Shown: positions 34,202-42,620 of the stretch, in pieces
How the letters are laid out: each line of letters opens with the position of its first letter
How positions within the stretch are numbered: position 1 is the stretch's first letter
Origin: Faucicola osloensis_D
GTDB taxonomy: Bacteria; Pseudomonadota; Gammaproteobacteria; Pseudomonadales; Moraxellaceae
Length of the DNA stretch: 64,000 bases
Reading direction: 5' to 3' (one strand)
Assembly (NCBI GenBank): GCA_020041925.1
Contig: CP083409.1
Notes under the pieces: model-generated
Told to the model about the DNA's origin: nothing
Seen by the model: only the letters and a program-made list of their open reading frames with translations
Database searches by the model: none
Translations under genes and position numbers: made by a program

Positions 34202-34218
34202 ATAAGGGAGATTTTCTC

Positions 34219-35052
34219 ATGGCAAGTTTAATGCGTTTACGCGATATCCAAGACACTCACGTTGACCTTTTAGGTAACGATTATTTTGATCCAACCGGTA
34301 AAACCGCTTATGGAGCAAATGGTGAAAAAATAGGTAGCATTCAAGGTGCTTTAGTTGACGATACCACAGGTCGTATCCGTTATTTCATCGTTGATGTAGG
34401 CGGTTGGTTCAGCTCAAAAGAAGTTTTGGTACCAGCAGGGTTAGCCCGTATTCAAGACGACAATGTCTATTTTGATTCGCTCAGCCGTGATACTGTTGAA
34501 ACAATGGATAGCTACGATCCTGACTACAACTACAGTATTGAAGAGCAAACGGTTCGTGACCGTCATGTATTTGACCGTGCTGCAACGCCTGTTAAACTCA
34601 CTGATAATCACTACCAGTCACCCAATACACTGCAGTTGCTTGAAGAACGCCTTTCAGTCAATAAAGACAAGATTGTAGCAGGCTTACTAAAAGTGGGTAA
34701 ACACGTTGTGTCTGAGCCACGCACTGTCAATGTTGAGTTAACTGAAGAACAAGCGCATATCCAGCGTACACCAGTTAATAAACCTACTGACCGCAGCATC
34801 GGTGATAATGACAATGCTACTATTGAGGTTGAATTGGAAGCGGAACGTGCAAATGTCAATAAACAAACTTATGTCACTGAAGAAGTGAACGTAGATAAAG
34901 TGGCTCAAACTCGTACTGAGACGTTTAATGAAACTGTTCGCCGTGAAGAGTTAGATGTACAAAAAGATGGCGTTGAGCGTGTAACGGGTGTTGATACCGT
35001 CGATGGTAATGTTACACCGGCAATCGACCCAAATGCACCCCGTAAACTTTGA
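34219..35052 (+). CDS. PRC-barrel and DUF2382 stress protein
   Basis: A 277-residue soluble protein. Residues about 15-95 form a PRC-barrel (YGANGEKIGSIQGALVDDTTGRIRYFIVDV), and about 145-265 hold a DUF2382 region with repeats of LEERLSVNKDKIVAG and VELEAERANVNKQTYV type, which end in conserved Glu-rich strands. Such proteins occur in Acinetobacter, Deinococcus and other stress-tolerant bacteria and are often linked to oxidative or general stress, without a known mechanism. The start at 34219 follows a strong AAGGGAG. The next gene carries the same DUF2382 type without the PRC-barrel. Confidence 0.88.
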   Translation: MASLMRLRDIQDTHVDLLGNDYFDPTGKTAYGANGEKIGSIQGALVDDTTGRIRYFIVDVGGWFSSKEVLVPAGLARIQDDNVYFDSLSRDTVETMDSYDPDYNYSIEEQTVRDRHVFDRAATPVKLTDNHYQSPNTLQLLEERLSVNKDKIVAGLLKVGKHVVSEPRTVNVELTEEQAHIQRTPVNKPTDRSIGDNDNATIEVELEAERANVNKQTYVTEEVNVDKVAQTRTETFNETVRREELDVQKDGVERVTGVDTVDGNVTPAIDPNAPRKL

Positions 35053-35120
35053 TAATTAATATCATTAGAATTAATTACTATAAAGTTTAACTTCTGCCAA
35101 CGGTGTTGCCATTGGCTTGA

Positions 35121-35150
35121 AAAAGGCAGATGATTTCATCTGTCTTTTTT
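35121..35150 (+). terminator. Terminator after the PRC-barrel/DUF2382 gene
   Basis: Arms GGCAGATGA (35125-35133) and TCATCTGTC (35136-35144), pairing with one G-U, then a T-run. It separates the two DUF2382 genes into individual transcripts, with a TATAAT directly downstream at 35161-35166. Confidence 0.8.
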
Positions 35151-35210
35151 GTGGTTGTCATATAATATTACAAAATTTTGGAACAATAACTTTGCAATGG
35201 AAAACACTCA

Positions 35211-35798
35211 ATGAAAAACCCGATGATGAATACTCCTGAACCAAACATCCATGAGAATCATACTCATGATAACACTCATGATAACATTGTCAAAACCGTC
35301 GATCTTCGTGAAGATACTACAAATACTTTAGAGCTATTAGCTGAACGCCCCCAAGTGCAAATTGAGCGATTTGTTAAAGACAATATTAAATTATCAAAAA
35401 AAATCATCAGCCAAACGGTTAATGTGCCTGTGACACTCAATCAAGAAGTCTTAGTGATTGAACATGTATTTACCCAGCCTAGTGCCTCTCAGGATAATTT
35501 AGTTAGTGTGGTTACTAATAACGTCAATGTGCCACAGTTGATGGTGAATGGGCAAGCGATTACTTTAGGGGATACCCCGATTGAGATTCCTCTACTTCAA
35601 CAAATAGCTAAAGTAAATATTGAAACCATTGTGGCGGAAAAAGTACAGTTAATGACTCAAAATGTCAGTCATGAAACGCAAATTCCTGTGACACTGCGTC
35701 ATGAGGAATTGGTCACTGAAAAAGTTGAATTCGATGAGCCAACAGTATTAGCAACAACGCATATCCCACCTGAAGATGTTAACTTGGTTTCAAAGTAA
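35211..35798 (+). CDS. DUF2382-domain protein, paralogue of the preceding gene
   Basis: A 195-residue soluble, acidic protein. After an N-terminal His/Asn/Asp-rich stretch come two related DUF2382-like units, one with LELLAERPQVQIERFVKDN (about 43-61) and one near the C-terminus with TIVAEKVQLMTQNVSHETQIP. The unit pattern matches the C-terminal part of the upstream protein, so the two are paralogues, but the PRC-barrel is missing here. The start codon overlaps by four bases (ATGA) with a five-codon upstream frame (35197-35214, MENTQ), which may be coincidence. Function unknown; stress association is by family only. Confidence 0.8.
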   Translation: MKNPMMNTPEPNIHENHTHDNTHDNIVKTVDLREDTTNTLELLAERPQVQIERFVKDNIKLSKKIISQTVNVPVTLNQEVLVIEHVFTQPSASQDNLVSVVTNNVNVPQLMVNGQAITLGDTPIEIPLLQQIAKVNIETIVAEKVQLMTQNVSHETQIPVTLRHEELVTEKVEFDEPTVLATTHIPPEDVNLVSK

Positions 35799-35873
35799 TT
35801 CCTTTCTACTTTGGGTGAGCTGGCCTTAGCTTTTGTTGGCGTGTCATTTGTTGGCGTATTTTGGTATATAATT

Positions 35874-35920
35874 TGGGTGTGGCATACATCAACATAAGAA
35901 GTGTCATAATGTCACACCCA
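35874..35920. repeat. Long inverted repeat between the DUF2382 gene and metR
   Basis: Twelve-base arms TGGGTGTGGCAT (35874-35885) and ATGTCACACCCA (35909-35920) pair with one G-T step and enclose a 23-base spacer. There is no clear T-run on either side. It lies between convergent genes and could form a mRNA 3' hairpin for either. Confidence 0.7.
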
Positions 35921-35948
35921 GCATTCTTAATCTATCAGGTTTAACCCA

Positions 35949-36866
35949 TTAGGCTCGATGATGGGCGGGTAATATCGATTTATGGGCAATCTCTGGCAGT
36001 AAATCCAAAAATCCTTGAATATAAGCCACCTCTTTACTTGTGGTACGAGTCGCCGCATAAAGCTGGCAAAACACGCCCTCCCCCAAAGCCCTTGATATCA
36101 CCCAGCCTTTTTTTTCGTATTCATTGACCACCCAATTAGGTAATGAAGCAACACCACGTTCGCTCGCAACCAGCTGAATTAACATCGCGGTCAATTCTGT
36201 GGTTCTTAGTTTCTTGGGCGCAAGTCCTGCAGGGGCAAAAAAATGCGCGATGATATCGAGCCGCTTGGCTTCAACAGGATAAACGATAAGCGTTTCATCA
36301 ATCAAATCTTCTGGCAAAATTGGCGATTTTTTATCGACTAATGAGTGCGTCGGTGACAATACCAAGCGACTTTCATATTGGAATAACGGCAGATAGCTGA
36401 TTCCCTCCAAGGGTAAGCGACTGGCTGTGATAAGCACATCAATTTCTTCATCGAGCAGCATTTGGTGCGGCTCAGGTTCAAAGCCTGAGCTAAAGTCCAG
36501 CTCAACGTCTTGCCATTCCCTGCGATAACGATTAAGAATAGGCATCAACCAATCAAAACAGCTATGACATTCCGAGGCCAATCGCAATTGTCCCGTTTGA
36601 CCACGTCCCAGTCTTTTAAGGTTGGCGGTGGTACGATTAAATTGCGGTAGCACACTGTCCGCAAGCTTGAGTACTTCTTTGCCTGCCGGGGTAAAGCTTA
36701 GCGGTCTTGAGCGGCGATTGACGAGGGTAACACCATAATAATTTTCAATTTCTTTGAGCTGATGGGATACCGCTGATGCCGTGACATACAAGTCCTCAGC
36801 CGCGGCAGCGAGTGAGCCTTGCTCACGTAGTGCGGTCAATAATTGAAGATGGCGGATTTCAAGCAT
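35949..36866 (-). CDS. metR: MetR-like LysR-family regulator
   Basis: A 305-residue LysR-type transcription regulator. Residues 1-60 form the winged helix-turn-helix (MLEIRHLQLLTALREQGSLA, then TASAVSHQLKEIE). The effector-binding part includes RLASECHSCFDWLMP, VELDFSSGF and ETLIVYPVEAKRLD, positions shared with E. coli MetR, which activates metE, metH and glyA in response to homocysteine. No methionine gene is adjacent here, so its targets must lie elsewhere or be hom, some 4 kb away, which is only a suggestion. Confidence 0.88.
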   Translation of the reverse strand: MLEIRHLQLLTALREQGSLAAAAEDLYVTASAVSHQLKEIENYYGVTLVNRRSRPLSFTPAGKEVLKLADSVLPQFNRTTANLKRLGRGQTGQLRLASECHSCFDWLMPILNRYRREWQDVELDFSSGFEPEPHQMLLDEEIDVLITASRLPLEGISYLPLFQYESRLVLSPTHSLVDKKSPILPEDLIDETLIVYPVEAKRLDIIAHFFAPAGLAPKKLRTTELTAMLIQLVASERGVASLPNWVVNEYEKKGWVISRALGEGVFCQLYAATRTTSKEVAYIQGFLDLLPEIAHKSILPAHHRA

Positions 36867-37003
36867 AAAATAATTTTACCGTTTGCCAAGCCCAAAAGAA
36901 AAAAGTTCACGATTTGATGAAACCATGAACTACTTTAACAAGAAACGTGAAAAAAGTTAATCGATTTCAATATCAAAGCGGCCGTATTACCTACCCACCT
37001 TGA

Positions 37004-38326
37004 CTAACTATCGCTGATAATTTGATTTTCGTCGTCTTTGACATAACGGGTCACGAGTAATTGGTCAATTTTATGATGATCAATATCGACTACTTCAAAT
37101 TTATAACCTTGATATTCAACAAAATCTGCAGGACGAGGAATTTTGCGCAGTTTATACATCATAAAACCCGCTAAAGTTTCATAGTTGTCCCAATCAGGAA
37201 AATCTTCGATACCGAGCGCATGTTTGACATTTTCAATCGGTGTGGTACCTTCAATCAGCCATGAGAATTCATCACGCTGGATAATCTGCTGCTCATCTTC
37301 AATCGGTGCGACCCAATCCCCCATCACTGTCATCATGATATCAGATAACGTAATGACACCGACAATGAGCGCATACTCGTTCATCACCACGGCAAATTTT
37401 TCTTTACTAGAGCGAAAACGGTCTAGTAGCTCGGATAAAGTTAAGGTATCGGGGATGATTAATACATTACGAATCGTAGTTTCATTGAGCAAAATTTGCG
37501 ACTGGTTACTAAGAAGTTTTACCAAGATATCTTTGGTATCGACATAGCCAATCACTTCATCAATATGATCTTTACATACCAAAAATTTTGAATACGGATA
37601 ACTGGCAATTTTTTGGCGGATACTTTGCTCAGACTCCCCAAGGGTGAAATACACCACATCCTCACGAGTGGTCATGCTAGAGGGTACGTTACGTTCTTCA
37701 AGCTCAAAGACGTTTTCGATAAAGTGATGTTCTTGTTTGAGCAATACCCCCGCCTGCGCCCCTGCATCCACCACAGCCGAAACGTCATCAAAGGTGATAT
37801 TTTCTTCTCTTACCATGTTAACTTTAAAAATTCTAAAAATCAGATTTGCCAGCCCATTGATAATCCAAGCCAGCGGCTTAAATACTTTGATTGACAGCAG
37901 TACAGGCTCAATCACCGCTAACGCCACGCGTTCTGGGTTAATCATGCCAATGCGTTTGGGGATCAAATCAGCAAACAAAATAAACAACAAAGTGACCACC
38001 AAAAATGACATCATAAAACCGATATTATCGAGCATTTTGCCTTGATAAAAGGGGGAAATAAGGTCAATAAAGTAGGGACGAAGCGCAGACTCACCGACAA
38101 TACCGCCCAAAATTGCCACGGCATTTAGCCCAATTTGTGAGGTAGCAAAAAATTCTGCAGAATTTTCTTGTAAATGTAAAATTTTATTGGCGCGATTGTC
38201 ACCCGATTCTGCCAACAACTTTAGCTTGATGCGCCTAGCACCTGCCAAGGCAATTTCGGAAATGGAGAAAAAACTGGAAATCAACACTAATATACAAATA
38301 ATTAGTAGATTTTGGAATAAACTCAC
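37004..38326 (-). CDS. CNNM/HlyC-type membrane protein with CBS and CorC domains
   Basis: A 440-residue protein of the DUF21 (CNNM) family, annotated often as hemolysin-like or putative Mg2+/Co2+ efflux. The N-terminal DUF21 domain (about 1-190) has three to four hydrophobic segments and SEIALAGARRIKLKLLAESGD. Two CBS motifs follow (about 205-330), then a CorC_HlyC domain (about 345-425) with WLIEGTTPIENVKHALGI and GYKFEVVDIDHHKIDQL. Translation starts at GTG with AGGTG upstream. The hemolysin label is historical; a role in divalent cation handling is more likely. It lies upstream of metR on the same strand. Confidence 0.88.
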   Translation of the reverse strand: MSLFQNLLIICILVLISSFFSISEIALAGARRIKLKLLAESGDNRANKILHLQENSAEFFATSQIGLNAVAILGGIVGESALRPYFIDLISPFYQGKMLDNIGFMMSFLVVTLLFILFADLIPKRIGMINPERVALAVIEPVLLSIKVFKPLAWIINGLANLIFRIFKVNMVREENITFDDVSAVVDAGAQAGVLLKQEHHFIENVFELEERNVPSSMTTREDVVYFTLGESEQSIRQKIASYPYSKFLVCKDHIDEVIGYVDTKDILVKLLSNQSQILLNETTIRNVLIIPDTLTLSELLDRFRSSKEKFAVVMNEYALIVGVITLSDIMMTVMGDWVAPIEDEQQIIQRDEFSWLIEGTTPIENVKHALGIEDFPDWDNYETLAGFMMYKLRKIPRPADFVEYQGYKFEVVDIDHHKIDQLLVTRYVKDDENQIISDS

Positions 38327-38482
38327 AATACACCTATATTTATCTATTTTTATCTAGACAACATAACAGATTTGGCAAAAAATTTCTTAGACTTTATGGT
38401 AAAGCAATAGTAGTAAACAAACATTGATAAAGAAAAAAGCATAAAAAATTAGTAAAAAATATGGGTAAAACACTGCACGCAT

Positions 38483-38516
38483 AAAAAAACCCTTGATTGA
38501 AATCAAGGGTTTTTGT
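38483..38516 (-). terminator. Terminator of the fadBA operon
   Basis: Ten-base perfect arms ACCCTTGATT (38489-38498) and AATCAAGGGT (38501-38510) flanked by an A-run and a T-run; the minus-strand T-run is seven bases. It lies just downstream of fadA. Confidence 0.9.
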
Positions 38517-38529
38517 TACAACAAACTGC

Positions 38530-39702
38530 TTATACACGTTCAATAATGGTGGCAATCCCTTGACCCAGACCAATACACATGGTGGCAAGACCGATTTGGG
38601 TGTCTTGTTGTTCCATCACATTTAATAGTGTGGTAGTGATACGTGCACCAGAACAGCCTAGTGGGTGACCTAATGCAATAGCCCCACCATTTAGGTTAAC
38701 GATGTCTAGTTTGTCTTGTAGGTTTAAGCCTTTAAGAACAGATAAGCCTTGTGCTGCAAATGCTTCGTTAAGCTCGATGGTTTGCATATCGTCGATGCTC
38801 ATGCCAGCACGTTTTAAGGCTTTTTGGGTAGCAGGTACTGGACCATAACCCATGATAGCGGCATCACAGCCTGCAACTGCCATACCGCGAATACGGGCGC
38901 GCGGTGTTAAACCCAAGTCTTTGGCTTTTTGTGCAGACATGATAAGCATCGCAGACGCACCGTCAGACAAGGCTGATGACGTGGCGGCTGTCACTGTACC
39001 ACCTTTAGGATCAAATACGGGACGTAATGCCGCAAATGATTGTAGGTTGGCATCGGGACGAATCACTTCATCGATAGTGCAAAGTTGTAGGTTACCGTTT
39101 TCGTCATGACCTTCAATGCCGATGATTTCGTTTTTGAAACGACCTTGCTGTGTCGCTTCCCATGCACGGCGATGTGATTCTACACCAAACGCATCTTGTT
39201 CTTGACGGCTGATGTTATTCATACGTCCAAGCATTTCAGCGGTTAAACCCATCATGTTAGAGGCTTTTGCATAGTATTTTGAAGCCTCTGGGTTGATGTC
39301 GATACCGTGCATCATACCCACGTGACCCATGTGCTCAACACCGCCGATAATGAACACATCACCTTGACCGGTCATGATTTGTGCCGCTGCGGTGTGAAGT
39401 GCTTGCATGGATGAACCACATAGACGGTTGACCGTTTGACCTGCTGTGGTACGGGGTAATTCAGCCAATAAACCGATGTTACGACCAATGTTCATACCTT
39501 GCTCTAGGGTTTGGTTGACACAGCCCCAGATGACATCTTCTACAAGCTTGGTATCAAACGGGTTACGCGCTACCAAAGCTTTAACAAGCTCCGCAGACAT
39601 GCTGTCAGCGCGTACATTGCGGAACATACCATTTTTTGATTTGCCCATTGCGGTACGAACGCCATCGACAATCACGACATCTTTTGGACTTAATGTAGTC
39701 AT
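38530..39702 (-). CDS. fadA: 3-Ketoacyl-CoA thiolase FadA
   Basis: The 390-residue beta subunit of the fatty-acid oxidation complex, cleaving 3-ketoacyl-CoA. The active-site Cys is in VNRLCGSSMQALH (about 93), the His in ALGHPLGCSGARI (about 346) and the second Cys in TMCIGLGQG (about 376). AAGGAGA precedes the ATG, 30 bases after the fadB stop. It forms the standard fadBA operon and is closer to FadA than the thiolase at 31850. Confidence 0.97.
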   Translation of the reverse strand: MTTLSPKDVVIVDGVRTAMGKSKNGMFRNVRADSMSAELVKALVARNPFDTKLVEDVIWGCVNQTLEQGMNIGRNIGLLAELPRTTAGQTVNRLCGSSMQALHTAAAQIMTGQGDVFIIGGVEHMGHVGMMHGIDINPEASKYYAKASNMMGLTAEMLGRMNNISRQEQDAFGVESHRRAWEATQQGRFKNEIIGIEGHDENGNLQLCTIDEVIRPDANLQSFAALRPVFDPKGGTVTAATSSALSDGASAMLIMSAQKAKDLGLTPRARIRGMAVAGCDAAIMGYGPVPATQKALKRAGMSIDDMQTIELNEAFAAQGLSVLKGLNLQDKLDIVNLNGGAIALGHPLGCSGARITTTLLNVMEQQDTQIGLATMCIGLGQGIATIIERV

Positions 39703-39732
39703 TCTATTCTCCTTAAAATTTATAATCGTCGA

Positions 39733-41889
39733 TTACGCTTGTGGGTAAAAAGTTTTACCATTTGCCGCCATATCACGAATCATTTGTGGCGCTTCATAGG
39801 CTTTACCTAAGCTTGCGTATTTGTCGCAAAGGGCTAGGTAATTTTGTAGGCCGATTTGGTCGATATAACGGCATGGGCCACCACGGAATGGGGGGAAGCC
39901 AATACCCATAATCATCGCCATGTCTGCTTCTGCAGGCGTCGATACGATGTTGTCCTCTAAGCAGCGAACCGTTTCATTACATAATGCAATCATCAAACGA
40001 TCGATGATTTCTTGGTCTTCAAACTGTTTTGGCGCATCGATAAATGGTTTTAATAATTCAACGGTTTGTGGATCGGCAGTTTTAACTGGTTTGCCTTTTT
40101 TATCCGTTTCGTATTTGTAGAAACCAACGCCATTTTTTTGACCTAAGCGATTGGCTTCAAACAATATCTGACCGCTCACTTTGTAGTCTGGTTTCATACG
40201 GTCTGGGAAGCCTTCCGCCATGACTTCTGCCCCGTGAACCCCTGTGTCAATACCCACAACGTCCATCAAGTAAGCAGGACCCATTGGCCAGCCAAATTTT
40301 TCCATGACTTTGTCAATTTGAACAAAATCAGCGCCTTGTTTGATCAATAAGTCAAACGCACCGAAGTAAGGGAATAATACGCGGTTTACTAAGAAGCCTG
40401 GGCAGTCATTTACCACCACGGGCACTTTACCCATTTTTTCTGCTAACGCTACCGTAGTCGCTACCGCTTCTTCGCTTGATTTTTCACCACGAATTACTTC
40501 AACTAGGGGCATACGATGGACTGGGTTAAAGAAGTGCATGCCGACGAAGTTTTCTGGGCGCTCTAGTACCGATGCAAGATAAGTAATTGAAATGGTAGAA
40601 GTGTTAGATGCCAAGATTGCATCTTTTTTCACCAAACCTTCAACTTCTTTTAATACCGCGTGTTTAACTTTTGGATTTTCAACAACCGCTTCAATCACGA
40701 TGTCAGTCTCACCAAAATCACCGTAGTTTAGCGTAGGACGGATACGGCTTAAGGTTTCGCCCATTTGTGCTGGGGTTACTTTACCGCGTGCCATACCGCT
40801 TGATAGGTGTTTGCTTGCCTCCCTCATACCCAAGTCAAGTTGTTCTGCCTTGATGTCTTTCATGATGATGGGCAAGCCTTTTGAGGCGGCTTGGTAAGCG
40901 ATACCGCCACCCATGATACCTGCGCCCAATACAGCAGCTTCTTTAATATCATGCGCTTTGGCGCTGTGATTTTTAGCGAGTTTACGAACCGCTTGGTCGT
41001 TTAAGAATAGACCGACTAGGCTTTCTGCTTGTGGGGTTTTTGCTGCTTTTGCAAAACCTGCAGATTCAATTTCTAACGCTTTGTCACGTGGTAGGTTCAC
41101 GTGTTTTTCGATAGACTCTAAAGCGATTTTTGGCGCTGGGTACTGGGCTGGATTGGCTTTTGAGAACAGTACACCTTTGGCTGAGTTAAATGCCATCGCT
41201 TGTTCTAGGGCGTTTAATTTGACTGGATTGATTTTTTCGTCATGGCGTGCTTTCCAATCTAGATCGCCTGCGATACATTTTTTGACTAAATCAATCGCTG
41301 AAGCCTCTAACTGGTCAGCGGCAACAACCGCATCCACCATACCAACTTTCAATGCAGCGGCTGGTTTTTGTGCTTCGCCAGTTGCGATGATTTCAAGCGC
41401 ATTATCAATACCGATGATACGTGGCAAACGCACTGAACCACCAAAGCCTGGGAAGATACCCAATTTAACTTCGGGTAAACCGATGCTAGCTTTGTCACTC
41501 ATGACACGGTAGTCACATACCAACGTCATCTCTGTACCACCGCCCATCGATGCGCCATTGATTGCCGCAACTTTTGGGAAAGGCAGGTCTTCAAAACGGT
41601 TGAACGTTTTGTTGATGTCAAATACCCAAGAAGCAATCTCGCCTTCTGGTTTTTTGAAGTTACCAACAAATTCAGTGATGTCCGCACCAGCGATGAAAAC
41701 TTTTTTTCCTGAAGTAACGATTAGACCTTTAACGTCTGAAGATTGTTCTAATGCCGTGACTGCTTCGCCAAATTCTTTGATGGTGGCTTGGTCAAATTTA
41801 TTAACGCTCTCAGTTTGATTATCGTAGTTTAATTTAGCAATACCGTCTTCGAGTAGCGATACCGAGATGCTATTTCCTTGATAAATCAT
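39733..41889 (-). CDS. fadB: Fatty-acid oxidation complex subunit alpha FadB
   Basis: A 718-residue multifunctional enzyme: enoyl-CoA hydratase/isomerase N-terminal domain (about 1-190, with AAINGASMGGGTEMTLVCDY and GIFPGFGGSVRLPR) and 3-hydroxyacyl-CoA dehydrogenase domains (NAD site AAVLGAGIMGGGIAYQAAS near 315; catalytic His in GMHFFNPVHRMPLVEVI near 453; FGWPMGPAYLMDVVGIDTG). AAGGAG lies ahead of the ATG at 41889. It is the first gene of fadBA. Upstream sits a 263-base region holding tandem repeats. Confidence 0.97.
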   Translation of the reverse strand: MIYQGNSISVSLLEDGIAKLNYDNQTESVNKFDQATIKEFGEAVTALEQSSDVKGLIVTSGKKVFIAGADITEFVGNFKKPEGEIASWVFDINKTFNRFEDLPFPKVAAINGASMGGGTEMTLVCDYRVMSDKASIGLPEVKLGIFPGFGGSVRLPRIIGIDNALEIIATGEAQKPAAALKVGMVDAVVAADQLEASAIDLVKKCIAGDLDWKARHDEKINPVKLNALEQAMAFNSAKGVLFSKANPAQYPAPKIALESIEKHVNLPRDKALEIESAGFAKAAKTPQAESLVGLFLNDQAVRKLAKNHSAKAHDIKEAAVLGAGIMGGGIAYQAASKGLPIIMKDIKAEQLDLGMREASKHLSSGMARGKVTPAQMGETLSRIRPTLNYGDFGETDIVIEAVVENPKVKHAVLKEVEGLVKKDAILASNTSTISITYLASVLERPENFVGMHFFNPVHRMPLVEVIRGEKSSEEAVATTVALAEKMGKVPVVVNDCPGFLVNRVLFPYFGAFDLLIKQGADFVQIDKVMEKFGWPMGPAYLMDVVGIDTGVHGAEVMAEGFPDRMKPDYKVSGQILFEANRLGQKNGVGFYKYETDKKGKPVKTADPQTVELLKPFIDAPKQFEDQEIIDRLMIALCNETVRCLEDNIVSTPAEADMAMIMGIGFPPFRGGPCRYIDQIGLQNYLALCDKYASLGKAYEAPQMIRDMAANGKTFYPQA

Positions 41890-41950
41890 TGCTAACTCCT
41901 TGAGTTATGTTGAAATCAACGGGGAAAACCGAAAAAATGATGTTTTGCAC

Positions 41951-42004
41951 GATGTCTTTATATGATGTCTTTAAAAGATGCTTGTTAAAAGATGCTTATT
42001 AAAA
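41951..42004 (-). repeat. Four-copy tandem repeat in the fadB leader or promoter
   Basis: Four imperfect units in tandem, each beginning GATG: 41951-41963, 41964-41976, 41977-41990 and 41991-42004, lengths 13, 13, 14 and 14. The first two share GATGTCTTTA; the last two share GATGCTT and TTAAAA. It lies 62-115 bases upstream of the fadB start. Confidence 0.85.
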
Positions 42005-42050
42005 TTTTTACATACCGCAGACAAAACAAAATCTTGACTAGTTTACTATG

Positions 42051-42077
42051 TTTGCGATAAGTTGAGAATAACGCAAA
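42051..42077. promoter_or_regulatory. Inverted repeat TTTGCG/CGCAAA upstream of fadB
   Basis: Six-base arms TTTGCG (42051-42056) and CGCAAA (42072-42077) with a 15-base spacer in the shared region between fadB and the gene at 42153. It may be an operator; no known fatty-acid regulator site could be matched. Confidence 0.35.
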
Positions 42078-42152
42078 TGACTGTTTAGTCATTGGCGAGC
42101 CCTTGTGTATCCTTATTTGTATTTTACAGATTTTTCATAGTAAGCTAAAAAC

Positions 42153-42593
42153 ATGGCAAAATTTTTAAAACGTTATCAGTTGGTCACTGTCTTATCTTTA
42201 TTGGGGATGACCCACCCGCTCAATGCCACGCCCGTACAGACCGTTATCCATTTTGGCAAAAACCAAACCAGTAAAATGTGGGTTGGTCAATTATCGCCCA
42301 AACAAGACAGCCTGCTTTATCAATTCAACGCTAGCAAAAATCAATACGCAACCTTAGTATTGATGCATCGCAGGGGCTATGCTGAATTTGCCAATGTCGG
42401 TGTTATCATATCCCCTACGGGCAACGTCGATGGGGGCAAAGGCGGAATTGTCTATCAAGGCTGTTTGCCACAATCAGGCAACTACACCATCCGCATCGCA
42501 CGCAATTTGATGGCCACCAACGGGGCGGCTGCAGGTTTTGTTGCCAAACTTACTATCTTACCAGTTGGCAAAAGTAAGCAAAAATGTCCTTAA
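42153..42593 (+). CDS. Small secreted protein, PliG/PPC-like beta-sandwich (tentative)
   Basis: A 146-residue protein with a signal peptide: basic start (MAKFLKRYQ), hydrophobic stretch and an Ala-Thr junction near residues 25-26 (PLNATPVQT), so it is exported to the periplasm. The mature part reads like a small all-beta domain: IHFGKNQTSKMWVGQLSPKQ, YQFNASKNQYATLVLMHR and YQGCLPQSGNYTIRIARN. This pattern resembles periplasmic inhibitors of g-type lysozyme (PliG) and prepeptidase C-terminal-like folds, but key residues cannot be checked, so function is tentative. Two Cys, near residues 109 and 145, may form a disulfide. It is alone between fadB and the tautomerase gene. Confidence 0.7.
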   Translation: MAKFLKRYQLVTVLSLLGMTHPLNATPVQTVIHFGKNQTSKMWVGQLSPKQDSLLYQFNASKNQYATLVLMHRRGYAEFANVGVIISPTGNVDGGKGGIVYQGCLPQSGNYTIRIARNLMATNGAAAGFVAKLTILPVGKSKQKCP

Positions 42594-42620
42594 AGTAGTC
42601 AATTTTTATCACTAACCCCT

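Larger units (their letters stand above)
33757..34218. other. 462-base intergenic region with the PRC-barrel gene promoter and leader
   Basis: AT-rich divergent region. On the plus strand it contains a promoter-like pair at 34090-34118 and a nested inverted repeat at 34142-34201, both described separately. The half nearest the cold-shock gene holds its ribosome-binding site; I see no further gene. Confidence 0.5.

Noticed and set aside
35197..35214. Five-codon upstream frame overlapping the second DUF2382 start
   Set aside because: Reported only in the gene entry; a four-base overlap of this size is easily produced by chance.
38394..38588. 64-codon frame over the fadA terminator
   Set aside because: It overlaps the end of fadA in another frame and runs through the terminator hairpin.
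41951..42004. CRISPR-like tandem units near fadB
   Set aside because: Units are 13-14 bases in direct tandem with no unique spacers and no cas genes.
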